Shown here in pieces: positions 5,844 through 12,355 of a DNA stretch of 12,843 nt. This DNA is from Flavihumibacter sp. (lineage in GTDB: Bacteria; Bacteroidota; Bacteroidia; Chitinophagales; Chitinophagaceae): NCBI GenBank assembly GCA_025455285.1, contig JALOMU010000014.1, positions 1-12,843 of the forward strand. Reading direction: 5' to 3'. The position numbers and the translations under genes are program-made. Position 1 is the first letter of the stretch; every line of letters starts with the position of its first letter. The notes under the pieces were generated by a model that was not told where the DNA came from, made no database searches, and saw only the letters and a program-made list of their open reading frames with translations.

Positions 5844-6218
5844 ATGGCAGACGTAAAATCTTTAGCCGAACAACTGGTTGGCCTTACTGTAAAAGAAGTA
5901 CAGGAACTGGCTGATGTACTGAAAAATGAATATGGTATCGAACCTGCTGCTGCTGCAGTAGTAGTAGCTGCTGATGGTGGTGGCGCTGCAGCTGCTGCTG
6001 AAGAAAAAACAGCTTTCAATGTAATCCTGAAAAGCGGTGGTGCTTCTAAACTGAACGTAGTTAAAATCGTTAAAGATCTTACTGGTCTTGGACTGAAAGA
6101 AGCAAAAGAACTGGTTGACGGAGCTCCTAAATCAGTTAAAGAAGGTGTATCTAAAGCAGAAGCTGAAGATATCGCTAACAAGCTGAAAGAAGCTGGTGCT
6201 GATGTTGAAATCAACTAA
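5844..6218 (+). CDS. rplL: 50S ribosomal protein L7/L12
   Basis: L7/L12 forms the multimeric stalk that recruits translation factor GTPases. The protein has 124 residues. The N-terminal dimerisation domain (about 1-30; [21 protein letters not shown]) is followed by the flexible Ala/Gly hinge (about 34-54) encoded by GCT-rich repeats, then the C-terminal factor-binding domain (about 55-124; [20 protein letters not shown], then [16 protein letters not shown]). It is the last gene of the operon: a terminator follows and the genes beyond run the opposite way, so rpoB does not follow as it does in many bacteria. Confidence 0.99.
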   Translation: MADVKSLAEQLVGLTVKEVQELADVLKNEYGIEPAAAAVVVAADGGGAAAAAEEKTAFNVILKSGGASKLNVVKIVKDLTGLGLKEAKELVDGAPKSVKEGVSKAEAEDIANKLKEAGADVEIN

Positions 6219-6233
6219 TCACATCTCAGTAAT

Positions 6234-6266
6234 AAAAAAAGGCCGTCTCATTGAGACGGCTTTTTT
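6234..6266. terminator. Bidirectional terminator between rplL and the pigment cluster
   Basis: GCCGTCTC (6242-6249) and GAGACGGC (6253-6260) make a perfect 8-base stem with a 3-base loop. It is flanked by seven A on the left (6234-6240) and six T on the right (6261-6266), so it can end transcription from both sides. The opposing stop codon is at 6268. Confidence 0.93.
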
Positions 6267-6267
6267 A

Positions 6268-7329
6268 TTAGGTCTTTTTCAACAAATAAATGGAGTGCTG
6301 CTTTCCATAATACTGGTTGTATAACAACATATAGTTTAGTGTTGGTGCGCTTCCCTGTTTACGAATCAGGGATGGAAACAACTGATTTTTTTCAGCCATC
6401 CTCACAGCAGCCCATAATCCAAAGCCAGCCGCCGTATCGAATTCTCCCGACAGGTGTTTAAAGTGTAACTGATGAGTAATTTCACTCAGTTGGTTCTCTA
6501 CTTCAGCATAATAATGCTCATACCTGGAATCCTGATTTCTGCCAGACAAATAAACATCTAACTGATCCCATCCCAATCCTTGTTGCTCCAGCATAGCGTC
6601 CATTGCATTCAATACCGCACCTTCGCCTGGTTCAAAAACTAAGGTCAGGTCTACCAATTGTAAAGGAGCAGCACCTTGTTGAAAATCCAGGAAAAAGAAA
6701 AAACTACCTTCACCGGAAATGGCACCAGGACTACTTTTCATTATTGCATCCGGACTTTCAATCTCCTTTTTCCAGAAATCAAGTTTGTCTTTGATGATAT
6801 AATGTTCCGGGGTCATTTCTTCGAATGAACCTACCAGTGCTGTTTGAATGGATTGTTCATTTAACTGGAACGCAGCATCCAAGAGGGCATGTTCCAGCGA
6901 AAATCCAGTATGTACATAAGTCGAGTTGTATGAATTGATATGGTGATGCAGGCCTATCAGCCCGTTTAAAGAATTATAAGTCGACTGTATAAAAGGAGTA
7001 GGGTTCAAGGTGCCTTCAGCAAACTCCCGGACCGCATGGATAAATTTTTCCGTATCCGTCAAACTTCCCTTACCCGTACCCATTATGATGGCTTCCGGCC
7101 GGTAGTCTCCTGCATCCCGCAAACATTCAATCGCAGTTACCAATCCAAGTCGTGTAATCCGGCTCATTCGCCGCAACTGCATGATGGTAAAATAGTCCTG
7201 GTAGTTTGGCTCCATATAAGTAAACCGATTACCGGTTAAGGTTCGTCCAGGCTGCAGCAAATCATTGCTGTTAAAACTGTCCTGTGCGGAAACTGCCCGG
7301 GCTGTTCTTATGAAAATCGGTTTAATCAT
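6268..7329 (-). CDS. Catalytically degenerate beta-ketoacyl synthase (chain-length-factor-like)
   Basis: A 353-residue thiolase-fold protein related to FabF-type ketosynthases. Aligned by eye with its neighbour, the position of the active Cys is Gly142 (context VHTGFSLEHALLDA), the first His is Gly263 (YLSGRNQDS) and the second His is Glu296 (SGEFDTAAGFG), so all three catalytic residues are gone while the flanking pattern is kept. Such proteins pair with an active ketosynthase as chain length factors (KS-beta) in type II polyketide and aryl polyene systems. I chose the ATG at 7329, which overlaps the stop of the active KS by 8 bases (ATGATTAA) and gives the N-terminus MIKPIFIRTARAVS. An upstream ATG at 7371 would overlap by 50 bases and adds residues that do not look like family sequence. 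It is the last gene of a three-gene operon. Confidence 0.85.
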   Translation of the reverse strand: MIKPIFIRTARAVSAQDSFNSNDLLQPGRTLTGNRFTYMEPNYQDYFTIMQLRRMSRITRLGLVTAIECLRDAGDYRPEAIIMGTGKGSLTDTEKFIHAVREFAEGTLNPTPFIQSTYNSLNGLIGLHHHINSYNSTYVHTGFSLEHALLDAAFQLNEQSIQTALVGSFEEMTPEHYIIKDKLDFWKKEIESPDAIMKSSPGAISGEGSFFFFLDFQQGAAPLQLVDLTLVFEPGEGAVLNAMDAMLEQQGLGWDQLDVYLSGRNQDSRYEHYYAEVENQLSEITHQLHFKHLSGEFDTAAGFGLWAAVRMAEKNQLFPSLIRKQGSAPTLNYMLLYNQYYGKQHSIYLLKKT

Positions 7330-8524
7330 ACCTGCTGAAAAGTAAACTTGCATTATTTCCACCAAATCCAAATGAGTTGCTTAAGATATGTTCTACCTGC
7401 ATCTGCCGGTATGTTTGACAAGGGATTAATCCGGTGACTTCAATTGGTGTTTCAAAGTTTAATGCGGGATAAATTTCCTGGTGCTGAAGGCTCAGCAGAG
7501 AAAAAACGGCTTCTATGGCACCAGATGCAGCCAGGGTATGGCCTGTATATACTTTGGTAGAGGCAAATGGAGGCACCCTTTCTCCGAATAATCGAAGGAT
7601 TGCCAGACTCTCAGATTCGTCATTATTCAACGTGGCGGTTCCATGCGCGTTTATATATGAGACAGAGGCCGGTGAAATACCTGCTTTCTCCAATGTCCGT
7701 TTCATTGCCTCATATGCACCTAACCCTTCCGGAGAGGGTGCTGTTGGATGAAATGCTTCATTGAAATTGGCATATCCCGACAATAAGGCCAGCGGTTTAT
7801 TTCCTGTTTTTTCAAGTGATCTTTCTGATTCCAGTAGCAGGTAAGCAGCTCCCTCACCAAGATTAAGTCCGTTTCGATTGGCATCAAAAGGTTTGCAGGC
7901 ATTTCGGTCGAGGTTTTTCAGGCTGTTGAACCCATTGACTGTGAAGCGTGTCAGACTGTCAACCCCGCCGCAAACTACCCGGTCCACAGCACCCTGCTGC
8001 AATAGTCTTGCACCAAATTGTATGGCATTGGCTGAAGAGGAGCAGGCAGTGCTGATCGTGGTAACAAAATCGGTAAGTTCAAACTGGCGAGCCAGGTGTT
8101 CTGTGCCGGTAGCGCAATCTAATCCGGCTGCCCAGCTCATATCCGGTTCACTCAATTCTGGTTTTATCAACTCGAAATAGCGGTCTTCTATATCAGTCAT
8201 TCCTCCAACCGTAGTAGCATTAATCAGTCCCTGCCGGATACCAGCAGGCTTTCGCTCCAAACCTGTAAAACATTCTTCCAGGGCCAATGCGCCCAATGCC
8301 TGAAGGCGACTTTGCTGCAGCTTGCTGTAATCGGAAAGTCTGCTGAATAATTCTTCCGTAGAAAAGGGGACCTCCCCAAACGGGAATTCTGTTTTGTGAA
8401 TGCTGTTCAGAAAAGCTGCCGGCCCCAGGCCGGAAACACCAGCTGCCAGTTTTTCCCTTTGGCTGGCAGTGCCGATACCCAAAGCGGAAACAATGCCCAT
8501 CCCGGTAACAAAAACGGAGGGCAT
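7322..8524 (-). CDS. Beta-ketoacyl-ACP synthase II-like (FabF family), aryl polyene type
   Basis: A 400-residue condensing enzyme that would extend an ACP-bound chain by decarboxylative Claisen condensation with malonyl-ACP. The KAS I/II triad is complete: Cys161 in STACSSSAN, His294 in NAHGTAT, and His329 in TGHTLAASGAIEA with the conserved Lys324 just before it; the C-terminal GFGGNN loop is also present. The N-terminus MPSVFVTGMGIVSALG is typical. It starts 3 bases after the ACP stop and its end overlaps the chain-length-factor-like gene by 8 bases, which implies coupled translation and a KS/CLF heterodimer served by that ACP. With DarA and DarB across the divergent promoter, the most likely role is building the polyene part of a flexirubin-type pigment rather than housekeeping fatty acid synthesis. 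Confidence 0.9.
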   Translation of the reverse strand: MPSVFVTGMGIVSALGIGTASQREKLAAGVSGLGPAAFLNSIHKTEFPFGEVPFSTEELFSRLSDYSKLQQSRLQALGALALEECFTGLERKPAGIRQGLINATTVGGMTDIEDRYFELIKPELSEPDMSWAAGLDCATGTEHLARQFELTDFVTTISTACSSSANAIQFGARLLQQGAVDRVVCGGVDSLTRFTVNGFNSLKNLDRNACKPFDANRNGLNLGEGAAYLLLESERSLEKTGNKPLALLSGYANFNEAFHPTAPSPEGLGAYEAMKRTLEKAGISPASVSYINAHGTATLNNDESESLAILRLFGERVPPFASTKVYTGHTLAASGAIEAVFSLLSLQHQEIYPALNFETPIEVTGLIPCQTYRQMQVEHILSNSFGFGGNNASLLFSRYD

Positions 8525-8527
8525 GAT

Positions 8528-8785
8528 TTATTTTTTTCGATTGGTCTGAATATAATCAGCCATAATATGAATCGACTCAAATACTTTCCTTCCTTCCCGT
8601 GGATCTTCTATTTTGATACCATAATTGCGCTCCAGTAAAACAATCAGTTCCAGGGAATCAATACTATCCAATCCAAGCCCATCGCCAAAGAGCGGAGCGT
8701 TATCATCAATTTCTTCCGGCTGCATTCCCTGCAGGTTTAAAGCTTCAATAATCTGTAATTTCAACGTTCTCTTAAAATCTTCCAT
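8528..8785 (-). CDS. Acyl carrier protein of the pigment cluster
   Basis: An 85-residue acidic helical protein with the phosphopantetheine attachment motif GLDSIDSLELIV; Ser41 is the expected 4'-phosphopantetheine site. The motif has Ile where housekeeping AcpP has Leu after the Ser, and the protein is longer than a typical AcpP (77-80 residues), so it is a dedicated carrier. It is the first gene of the minus-strand operon, 3 bases before the FabF-like ketosynthase, and would carry the growing chain for the KS/CLF pair. Small ACP genes of this kind also accompany darA and darB in other bacteria (darC). Confidence 0.92.
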   Translation of the reverse strand: MEDFKRTLKLQIIEALNLQGMQPEEIDDNAPLFGDGLGLDSIDSLELIVLLERNYGIKIEDPREGRKVFESIHIMADYIQTNRKK

Positions 8786-8804
8786 CCAAGGGTATTTAGG
8801 TTGT

Positions 8805-8812
8805 CAAAAATA
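8805..8812 (-). promoter_or_regulatory. Possible -7 box for the ACP-KS-CLF operon
   Basis: Read on the minus strand the sequence is TATTTTTG, an exact fit to TAnnTTTG, 20 bases before the ACP start. I find no good TTG at the expected -33 distance, so the call is tentative. No equally good box is visible for the plus-strand operon in the same short divergent gap. Confidence 0.4.
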
Positions 8813-8856
8813 GCATAATTAGGAATTAATAGCGGTTAGCATTTATATTGCAGGCT

Positions 8857-9777
8857 ATGGCAGTCAGTATTTTAGTGCTCTTTTATTCACAGAGCGGTCA
8901 ATTGGGTCAGATACTGGATAACCTGGTTAGCAACATAAAGGACCAGGCAGAAATTACCATGATAGAATACCAGCCAGAAATGGATTTCCCTTTTCCCTGG
9001 ACCAGCCAGACCTTTTTTGATGCGATGCCGGAATCTGTACTTGAAATTCCTGTTGCACTGAAACCTGTTACTATACCTGAGAAGCATTACGATCTGGTGA
9101 TACTGGGTTACCAGCCCTGGTTCCTATCTCCTTCTATACCAACCAGTAGTTTTCTTCAATCTGAATATGCGCAGGTATTATCTGGTAAACCTGTTATCAC
9201 GGTATTGGGTACCCGAAATATGTGGCTGAATGCGCAGGAAAAAATAAAGGGAGGATTACTTCACCTGAATGCCCGGCTTGTGGGCTCTATCGTACTGGCG
9301 GATACCAACCATAACCTGATTTCCCTGTTGACAATCATTCGCTGGAACTTTACAGGCAGGAAAGAAGCCACACGGTTTCTTCCCGAAGCCGGAGTGCAAA
9401 CCCGGGATATCCGCAACACTTCAAGATTTGGCCCGATTATCTTAAAAGCCGCTGCTACAGCCCAATGGGATACACTGCAAAACGAACTGTTGGCAGCAGG
9501 AGCTGTTGAGCTCAAACCAACCCTAATCATATTAGAAAAAAGAGGTATTAAACAATTCAGAAAGTTTGCTGTCTACATTCGGGAAAAAGGAGAACGCGGA
9601 GACCCTTCCAGGTTATCCAGAGTGCTGTTATTCAAACGTTTATTACTTACCGGAATCTTTGTTTTGTCACCGATTTCCGGATTCACTGCAAGAATGCAGA
9701 GCCTCTTCAACCGCTCATCCTTTCGTAAGCTGGTTGAATACTTTAAAAGCACCGCATACCAGAACGATATGATCTAA
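8857..9777 (+). CDS. darA: DarA-like dialkylresorcinol biosynthesis protein
   Basis: A 306-residue protein that I recognise as the DarA family, which works with DarB to make 2,5-dialkylresorcinols from two fatty-acid-type precursors. Published work assigns condensation and ring formation to DarB and aromatisation to DarA, though databases often name DarA itself a condensing enzyme. The N-terminus (SILVLFYSQSGQ, residues 4-15) looks like the phosphate-binding strand and loop of flavodoxins, followed by conserved-looking blocks FPFPWTSQTFFDAMPES, GYQPWFLSPSIPTSSF and VLGTRNMWLNAQEKI. A hydrophobic stretch (LLLTGIFVLSPISGF) near the C-terminus may touch the membrane. I start at the ATG at 8857; a TTG at 8848 is in frame but adds only three residues. 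First gene of the plus-strand operon, directly before darB. Confidence 0.85.
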   Translation: MAVSILVLFYSQSGQLGQILDNLVSNIKDQAEITMIEYQPEMDFPFPWTSQTFFDAMPESVLEIPVALKPVTIPEKHYDLVILGYQPWFLSPSIPTSSFLQSEYAQVLSGKPVITVLGTRNMWLNAQEKIKGGLLHLNARLVGSIVLADTNHNLISLLTIIRWNFTGRKEATRFLPEAGVQTRDIRNTSRFGPIILKAAATAQWDTLQNELLAAGAVELKPTLIILEKRGIKQFRKFAVYIREKGERGDPSRLSRVLLFKRLLLTGIFVLSPISGFTARMQSLFNRSSFRKLVEYFKSTAYQNDMI

Positions 9778-9828
9778 GTGGAGGAATTAATAAGTAATAT
9801 TGCAGAATATTCAAATCAGATATTTTTT

Positions 9829-10920
9829 ATGGGAGATGTGTTTGTTACAAGGCTGGCGAAATTTTTACCGAACGACCCTGTAAGCAACGATGATATTGAA
9901 CTCTACCTGGGACTGGTGGATGATAAACCCTCCAGAGCGAAAACAAAGATTCTTAGCAATAATAAGATCAAATCACGCTATTATGCCATCGATAAAGAAG
10001 GCAACAGCACGCATAGCAATGCCCAATTGGCAGCAAAGGCAGTTGAAGGTTTACTGGATGAGCAATTCACAAAAAACGATATTGAATTACTGACTTTCGG
10101 AACCATGTCGCCGGAGCAGTTATTACCTAGTCATACTGCCATGATTCATGGTGAACTGGGATCTCCTGCTGCAGAAATAGTATCTGTAAGCAGTTCTTGT
10201 GCATCCGGTTTTCAGGCAATGAAATATGCTTACCTATCTGTTAAAAACGGAGATATTAAACGTGCAGTAGCAGGTGCTTCCGAAAAAGTTTCGACCTGGC
10301 TGAGAGGCGAAAAGTTTGATATGGAAGCCGATCGCCTAAAGGAACTGGAAGCCAACCCCATGATCGCTTTTGAAAAGGATTTCATGCGCTGGATGTTAAG
10401 TGATGGAGCTGCTGCTGCCCTTTTGGAAGATAAACCAAATGAAAATGGAATTTCCCTTCGGGTTGATTTCATCGAAATAAAATCATACGCCAACGAATTG
10501 CCAACCTGTATGTATTCAGGCGCGATTCGAAGTCCAAATGGTAATCTCACCGGCTGGCCAGAATTCAGGCCCGAAGAGTGGGGCAATCAAAGTATTTTTT
10601 CATTCAAGCAGGATACCCGCTTACTGGGTGTGAAAATCGTACCCATGGGTGGCCAGTTTATGAAAGAAGTATTTGAAAAGCATAACCTCACCATCGAAGG
10701 AATCATTCAGGAAGAACAGGGAAAAATCGGGCTCCTGTTCCCCCAGGAGAAATGGTTTACCAATCTTACCCGGGTAGGTAATGTGGGAAGTGTATCGCCA
10801 TACCTGATGCTGGAGGAATTATTCAATACCGGTCAGTTGAAAAAAGATCAGAAAATCCTGGTCATGATTCCGGAGAGTGCCCGCTTCACTTATATCTATG
10901 CTCATTTTACTGTAGTATGA
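9829..10920 (+). CDS. darB: DarB-like ketosynthase (KAS III family), apparently lacking the catalytic His segment
   Basis: A 363-residue thiolase-fold protein of the DarB branch of KAS III, expected to condense a beta-ketoacyl and an acyl thioester in dialkylresorcinol synthesis. Cys124 lies in SVSSSCASGFQA and Asn318 in RVGNVGSVS, the first and third members of the KAS III Cys-His-Asn triad. The helix before the usual His is present (GGQFMKEVFEKHNLTIEGI, about 274-292), but the expected strand and PH motif (like DYFLPHISS) are missing: the chain goes straight to IQEEQGKIGLLFPQEKWFTN. About 15 residues seem to be deleted in frame near bases 10702-10708. The only His between Cys124 and Asn318 is His285, in the preceding helix. 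The ATG at 9829 gives the family-like start MGDVFVTRLAKFLPN; an in-frame GTG at 9778, right after the darA stop, would add 17 residues. Confidence 0.82.
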   Translation: MGDVFVTRLAKFLPNDPVSNDDIELYLGLVDDKPSRAKTKILSNNKIKSRYYAIDKEGNSTHSNAQLAAKAVEGLLDEQFTKNDIELLTFGTMSPEQLLPSHTAMIHGELGSPAAEIVSVSSSCASGFQAMKYAYLSVKNGDIKRAVAGASEKVSTWLRGEKFDMEADRLKELEANPMIAFEKDFMRWMLSDGAAAALLEDKPNENGISLRVDFIEIKSYANELPTCMYSGAIRSPNGNLTGWPEFRPEEWGNQSIFSFKQDTRLLGVKIVPMGGQFMKEVFEKHNLTIEGIIQEEQGKIGLLFPQEKWFTNLTRVGNVGSVSPYLMLEELFNTGQLKKDQKILVMIPESARFTYIYAHFTVV

Positions 10921-10921
10921 T

Positions 10922-11329
10922 ATGAAAAAGGAAGAAGTACCACACGATAAAAAAATCATACATGGGGAAGATAATTCCCTGGTAAAAGTGTTGTACGTAA
11001 CCGATCAGCAGGGCAAGTATGAAACTACCCAATATGAAGGTTGGGAAGCAGAGAACCTTGCAATGAGCCAGGCTTGGGAGGATATTGATAACCGAATTGC
11101 CCAAACAAGGGAAAAAGTAATCCGGGGAGAGCTGAGTCCGATTGCCTATTTCATGGAAAAAAATCTAATGGATTTGCCTACGCTCGCAAGTTATATGGGG
11201 GGCTGGAAGTTTTTTGTCAAAAAACACCTGACTCCTTCGGGGTTTAAAAAACTCAATGCTTCCAAACTAAAAAAATATGCAGCTATCTTCAATATCCCTG
11301 TTGAAGAACTAACCCATTTCAAAGGGTGA
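10922..11329 (+). CDS. Small conserved dar-cluster protein with an XRE-like C-terminal half
   Basis: A 135-residue protein of no firmly known function; I recall similar proteins next to darB in Bacteroidota. The N-terminal half is polar and charged (IIHGEDNSLVKVLYVTDQQG, then YEGWEAENLAMSQAWEDIDN). The C-terminal half (about 75-133) resembles a lambda-repressor/XRE helix bundle: YFMEKNLMDLPTLASYMG would be the first two helices, WKFFVKKHLTPSGFKKL the recognition region, and LKKYAAIFNIPVEEL the typical closing helix. The start lies one base after the darB stop (TGATATG), so it is co-translated with darB. It could regulate the cluster or, if DNA binding is lost, bind a protein partner. Moderately sure that it is a real gene of this operon; unsure of its role. 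Confidence 0.8.
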   Translation: MKKEEVPHDKKIIHGEDNSLVKVLYVTDQQGKYETTQYEGWEAENLAMSQAWEDIDNRIAQTREKVIRGELSPIAYFMEKNLMDLPTLASYMGGWKFFVKKHLTPSGFKKLNASKLKKYAAIFNIPVEELTHFKG

Positions 11330-11348
11330 ACCTGTTGCCCCTCAACTC

Positions 11349-12350
11349 ATGAAAATCGAAAATTTTCAACATAAGCAGTCGGCGCATTGTGAGAGCGGTG
11401 TAACCCTTGGACTCCTGCAGCATTACGGCATACAATTAACGGAGCCCTTGATATTTGGGATTGGAGCCGGCTATTTTTTCGGTCATCTTCCATTTGTAAA
11501 AGTCAGTGGTGTTCCTGGAACTACTTTCCGGATCTGGCCAGGCTATATTTTTAAACGGGTTTGTAAAGAACTTGGTGTAAAGATGAAAGTGGAACATTTT
11601 ACCAATGAGCAGAAGGGGATGCAGGCACTGGATGCAGCTTTACAGGCCGGCCGGCCGGTGGGCATGCAAACAAGTGTTTTTTACCTGAGTTATTTTCCAC
11701 CTGCCTATCGGTTTCATTTCAACGGACATAACCTGATTGCATATGGAAAAGAAGGGGATGAATACCTGATCAGTGATCCCGTGATGGAAACTGTAACACG
11801 TTTGTCAGCGGCAGACCTTGAAAAAGCAAGATTTGCAAAAGGCTTCCCTGCTCCCAATGGACGGCTATATTATCTGGTACTGACCAAACCTGGTTTTGAT
11901 CTGCCAAATGCCATCCGGCGAGGTATTAAAAAGACCTGCTGGTTTATGTTAAGTTCTCCGCCGCCTTTTTTTGGAATTCATGGGATTTGGTTCCTTGGAC
12001 GTAAAATCAAAAAATACCCTGAGAAACTGGAGCCCCGAAGGGCGGCCTTATTTATTGGAAACATCATCCGGATGCAGGAGGAGATTGGTACAGGGGGAGG
12101 TGGCTTCCGGTTTTTATATGCGGCTTTTTTACAGGAAGCTGCCCAGCACCTGAATAATCCTGCTTTGCTGGAAGCATCCAATGAAATGACCCTTATTGGA
12201 GATGCCTGGCGAAATTTTGCCTTTGCAGCTGCAAGGGTGATGAAAGATCGTTCTGGCAATCTTGCGTCTTACGATGAACTTGGTGAAATGCTGATTCAAT
12301 TATCTGACCGGGAGAAAAAATTCTTTACTCATCTTAAAACACTGGTCTGA
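11349..12350 (+). CDS. BtrH N-terminal domain protein, candidate cysteine acyltransferase
   Basis: A 333-residue protein whose first half matches the BtrH-N pattern: an early HC motif (His13-Cys14 in SAHCESGVTLGLL), LIFGIGAGYFF at about 34-44, FNGHNLIAYG with His127, and LISDPV with Asp143. Cys14, His127 and Asp143 would form a papain-like triad. BtrH, the founding member, moves an ACP-bound acyl group onto an aminoglycoside during butirosin synthesis. Here the likely role is ACP-dependent acyl transfer; joining an aryl polyene to a dialkylresorcinol is a hypothesis. The second half (about 180-333) is helical, with GTGGGGFRFLYAAFLQEAA as a notable block. It follows the XRE-like gene by 19 bases and precedes the ABC ATPase by 5. 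Confidence 0.78.
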   Translation: MKIENFQHKQSAHCESGVTLGLLQHYGIQLTEPLIFGIGAGYFFGHLPFVKVSGVPGTTFRIWPGYIFKRVCKELGVKMKVEHFTNEQKGMQALDAALQAGRPVGMQTSVFYLSYFPPAYRFHFNGHNLIAYGKEGDEYLISDPVMETVTRLSAADLEKARFAKGFPAPNGRLYYLVLTKPGFDLPNAIRRGIKKTCWFMLSSPPPFFGIHGIWFLGRKIKKYPEKLEPRRAALFIGNIIRMQEEIGTGGGGFRFLYAAFLQEAAQHLNNPALLEASNEMTLIGDAWRNFAFAAARVMKDRSGNLASYDELGEMLIQLSDREKKFFTHLKTLV

Positions 12351-12355
12351 TCGGC

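Noticed and set aside
5654..6214. A long minus-strand open frame (186 codons) across the end of rplJ and all of rplL
   Set aside because: It is antisense to two certain ribosomal protein genes, and its Ser/Ala-rich composition is the mirror of their GCT- and GAA-rich codons.
6730..7250. Plus-strand open frames inside the ketosynthase genes (such as 7036-7239 and 7515-7751)
   Set aside because: They are antisense shadows; the minus-strand frames carry clear ketosynthase motifs.
7329..7371. Upstream ATG giving a 367-residue version of the chain-length-factor-like protein
   Set aside because: It lies 50 bases inside the active KS gene and adds residues unlike the family; the ATG at 7329 gives the usual tight overlap and a family-like N-terminus.
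8848..8856. TTG start for darA
   Set aside because: It adds only three residues before an ATG that begins right at the first strand of the flavodoxin-like fold.
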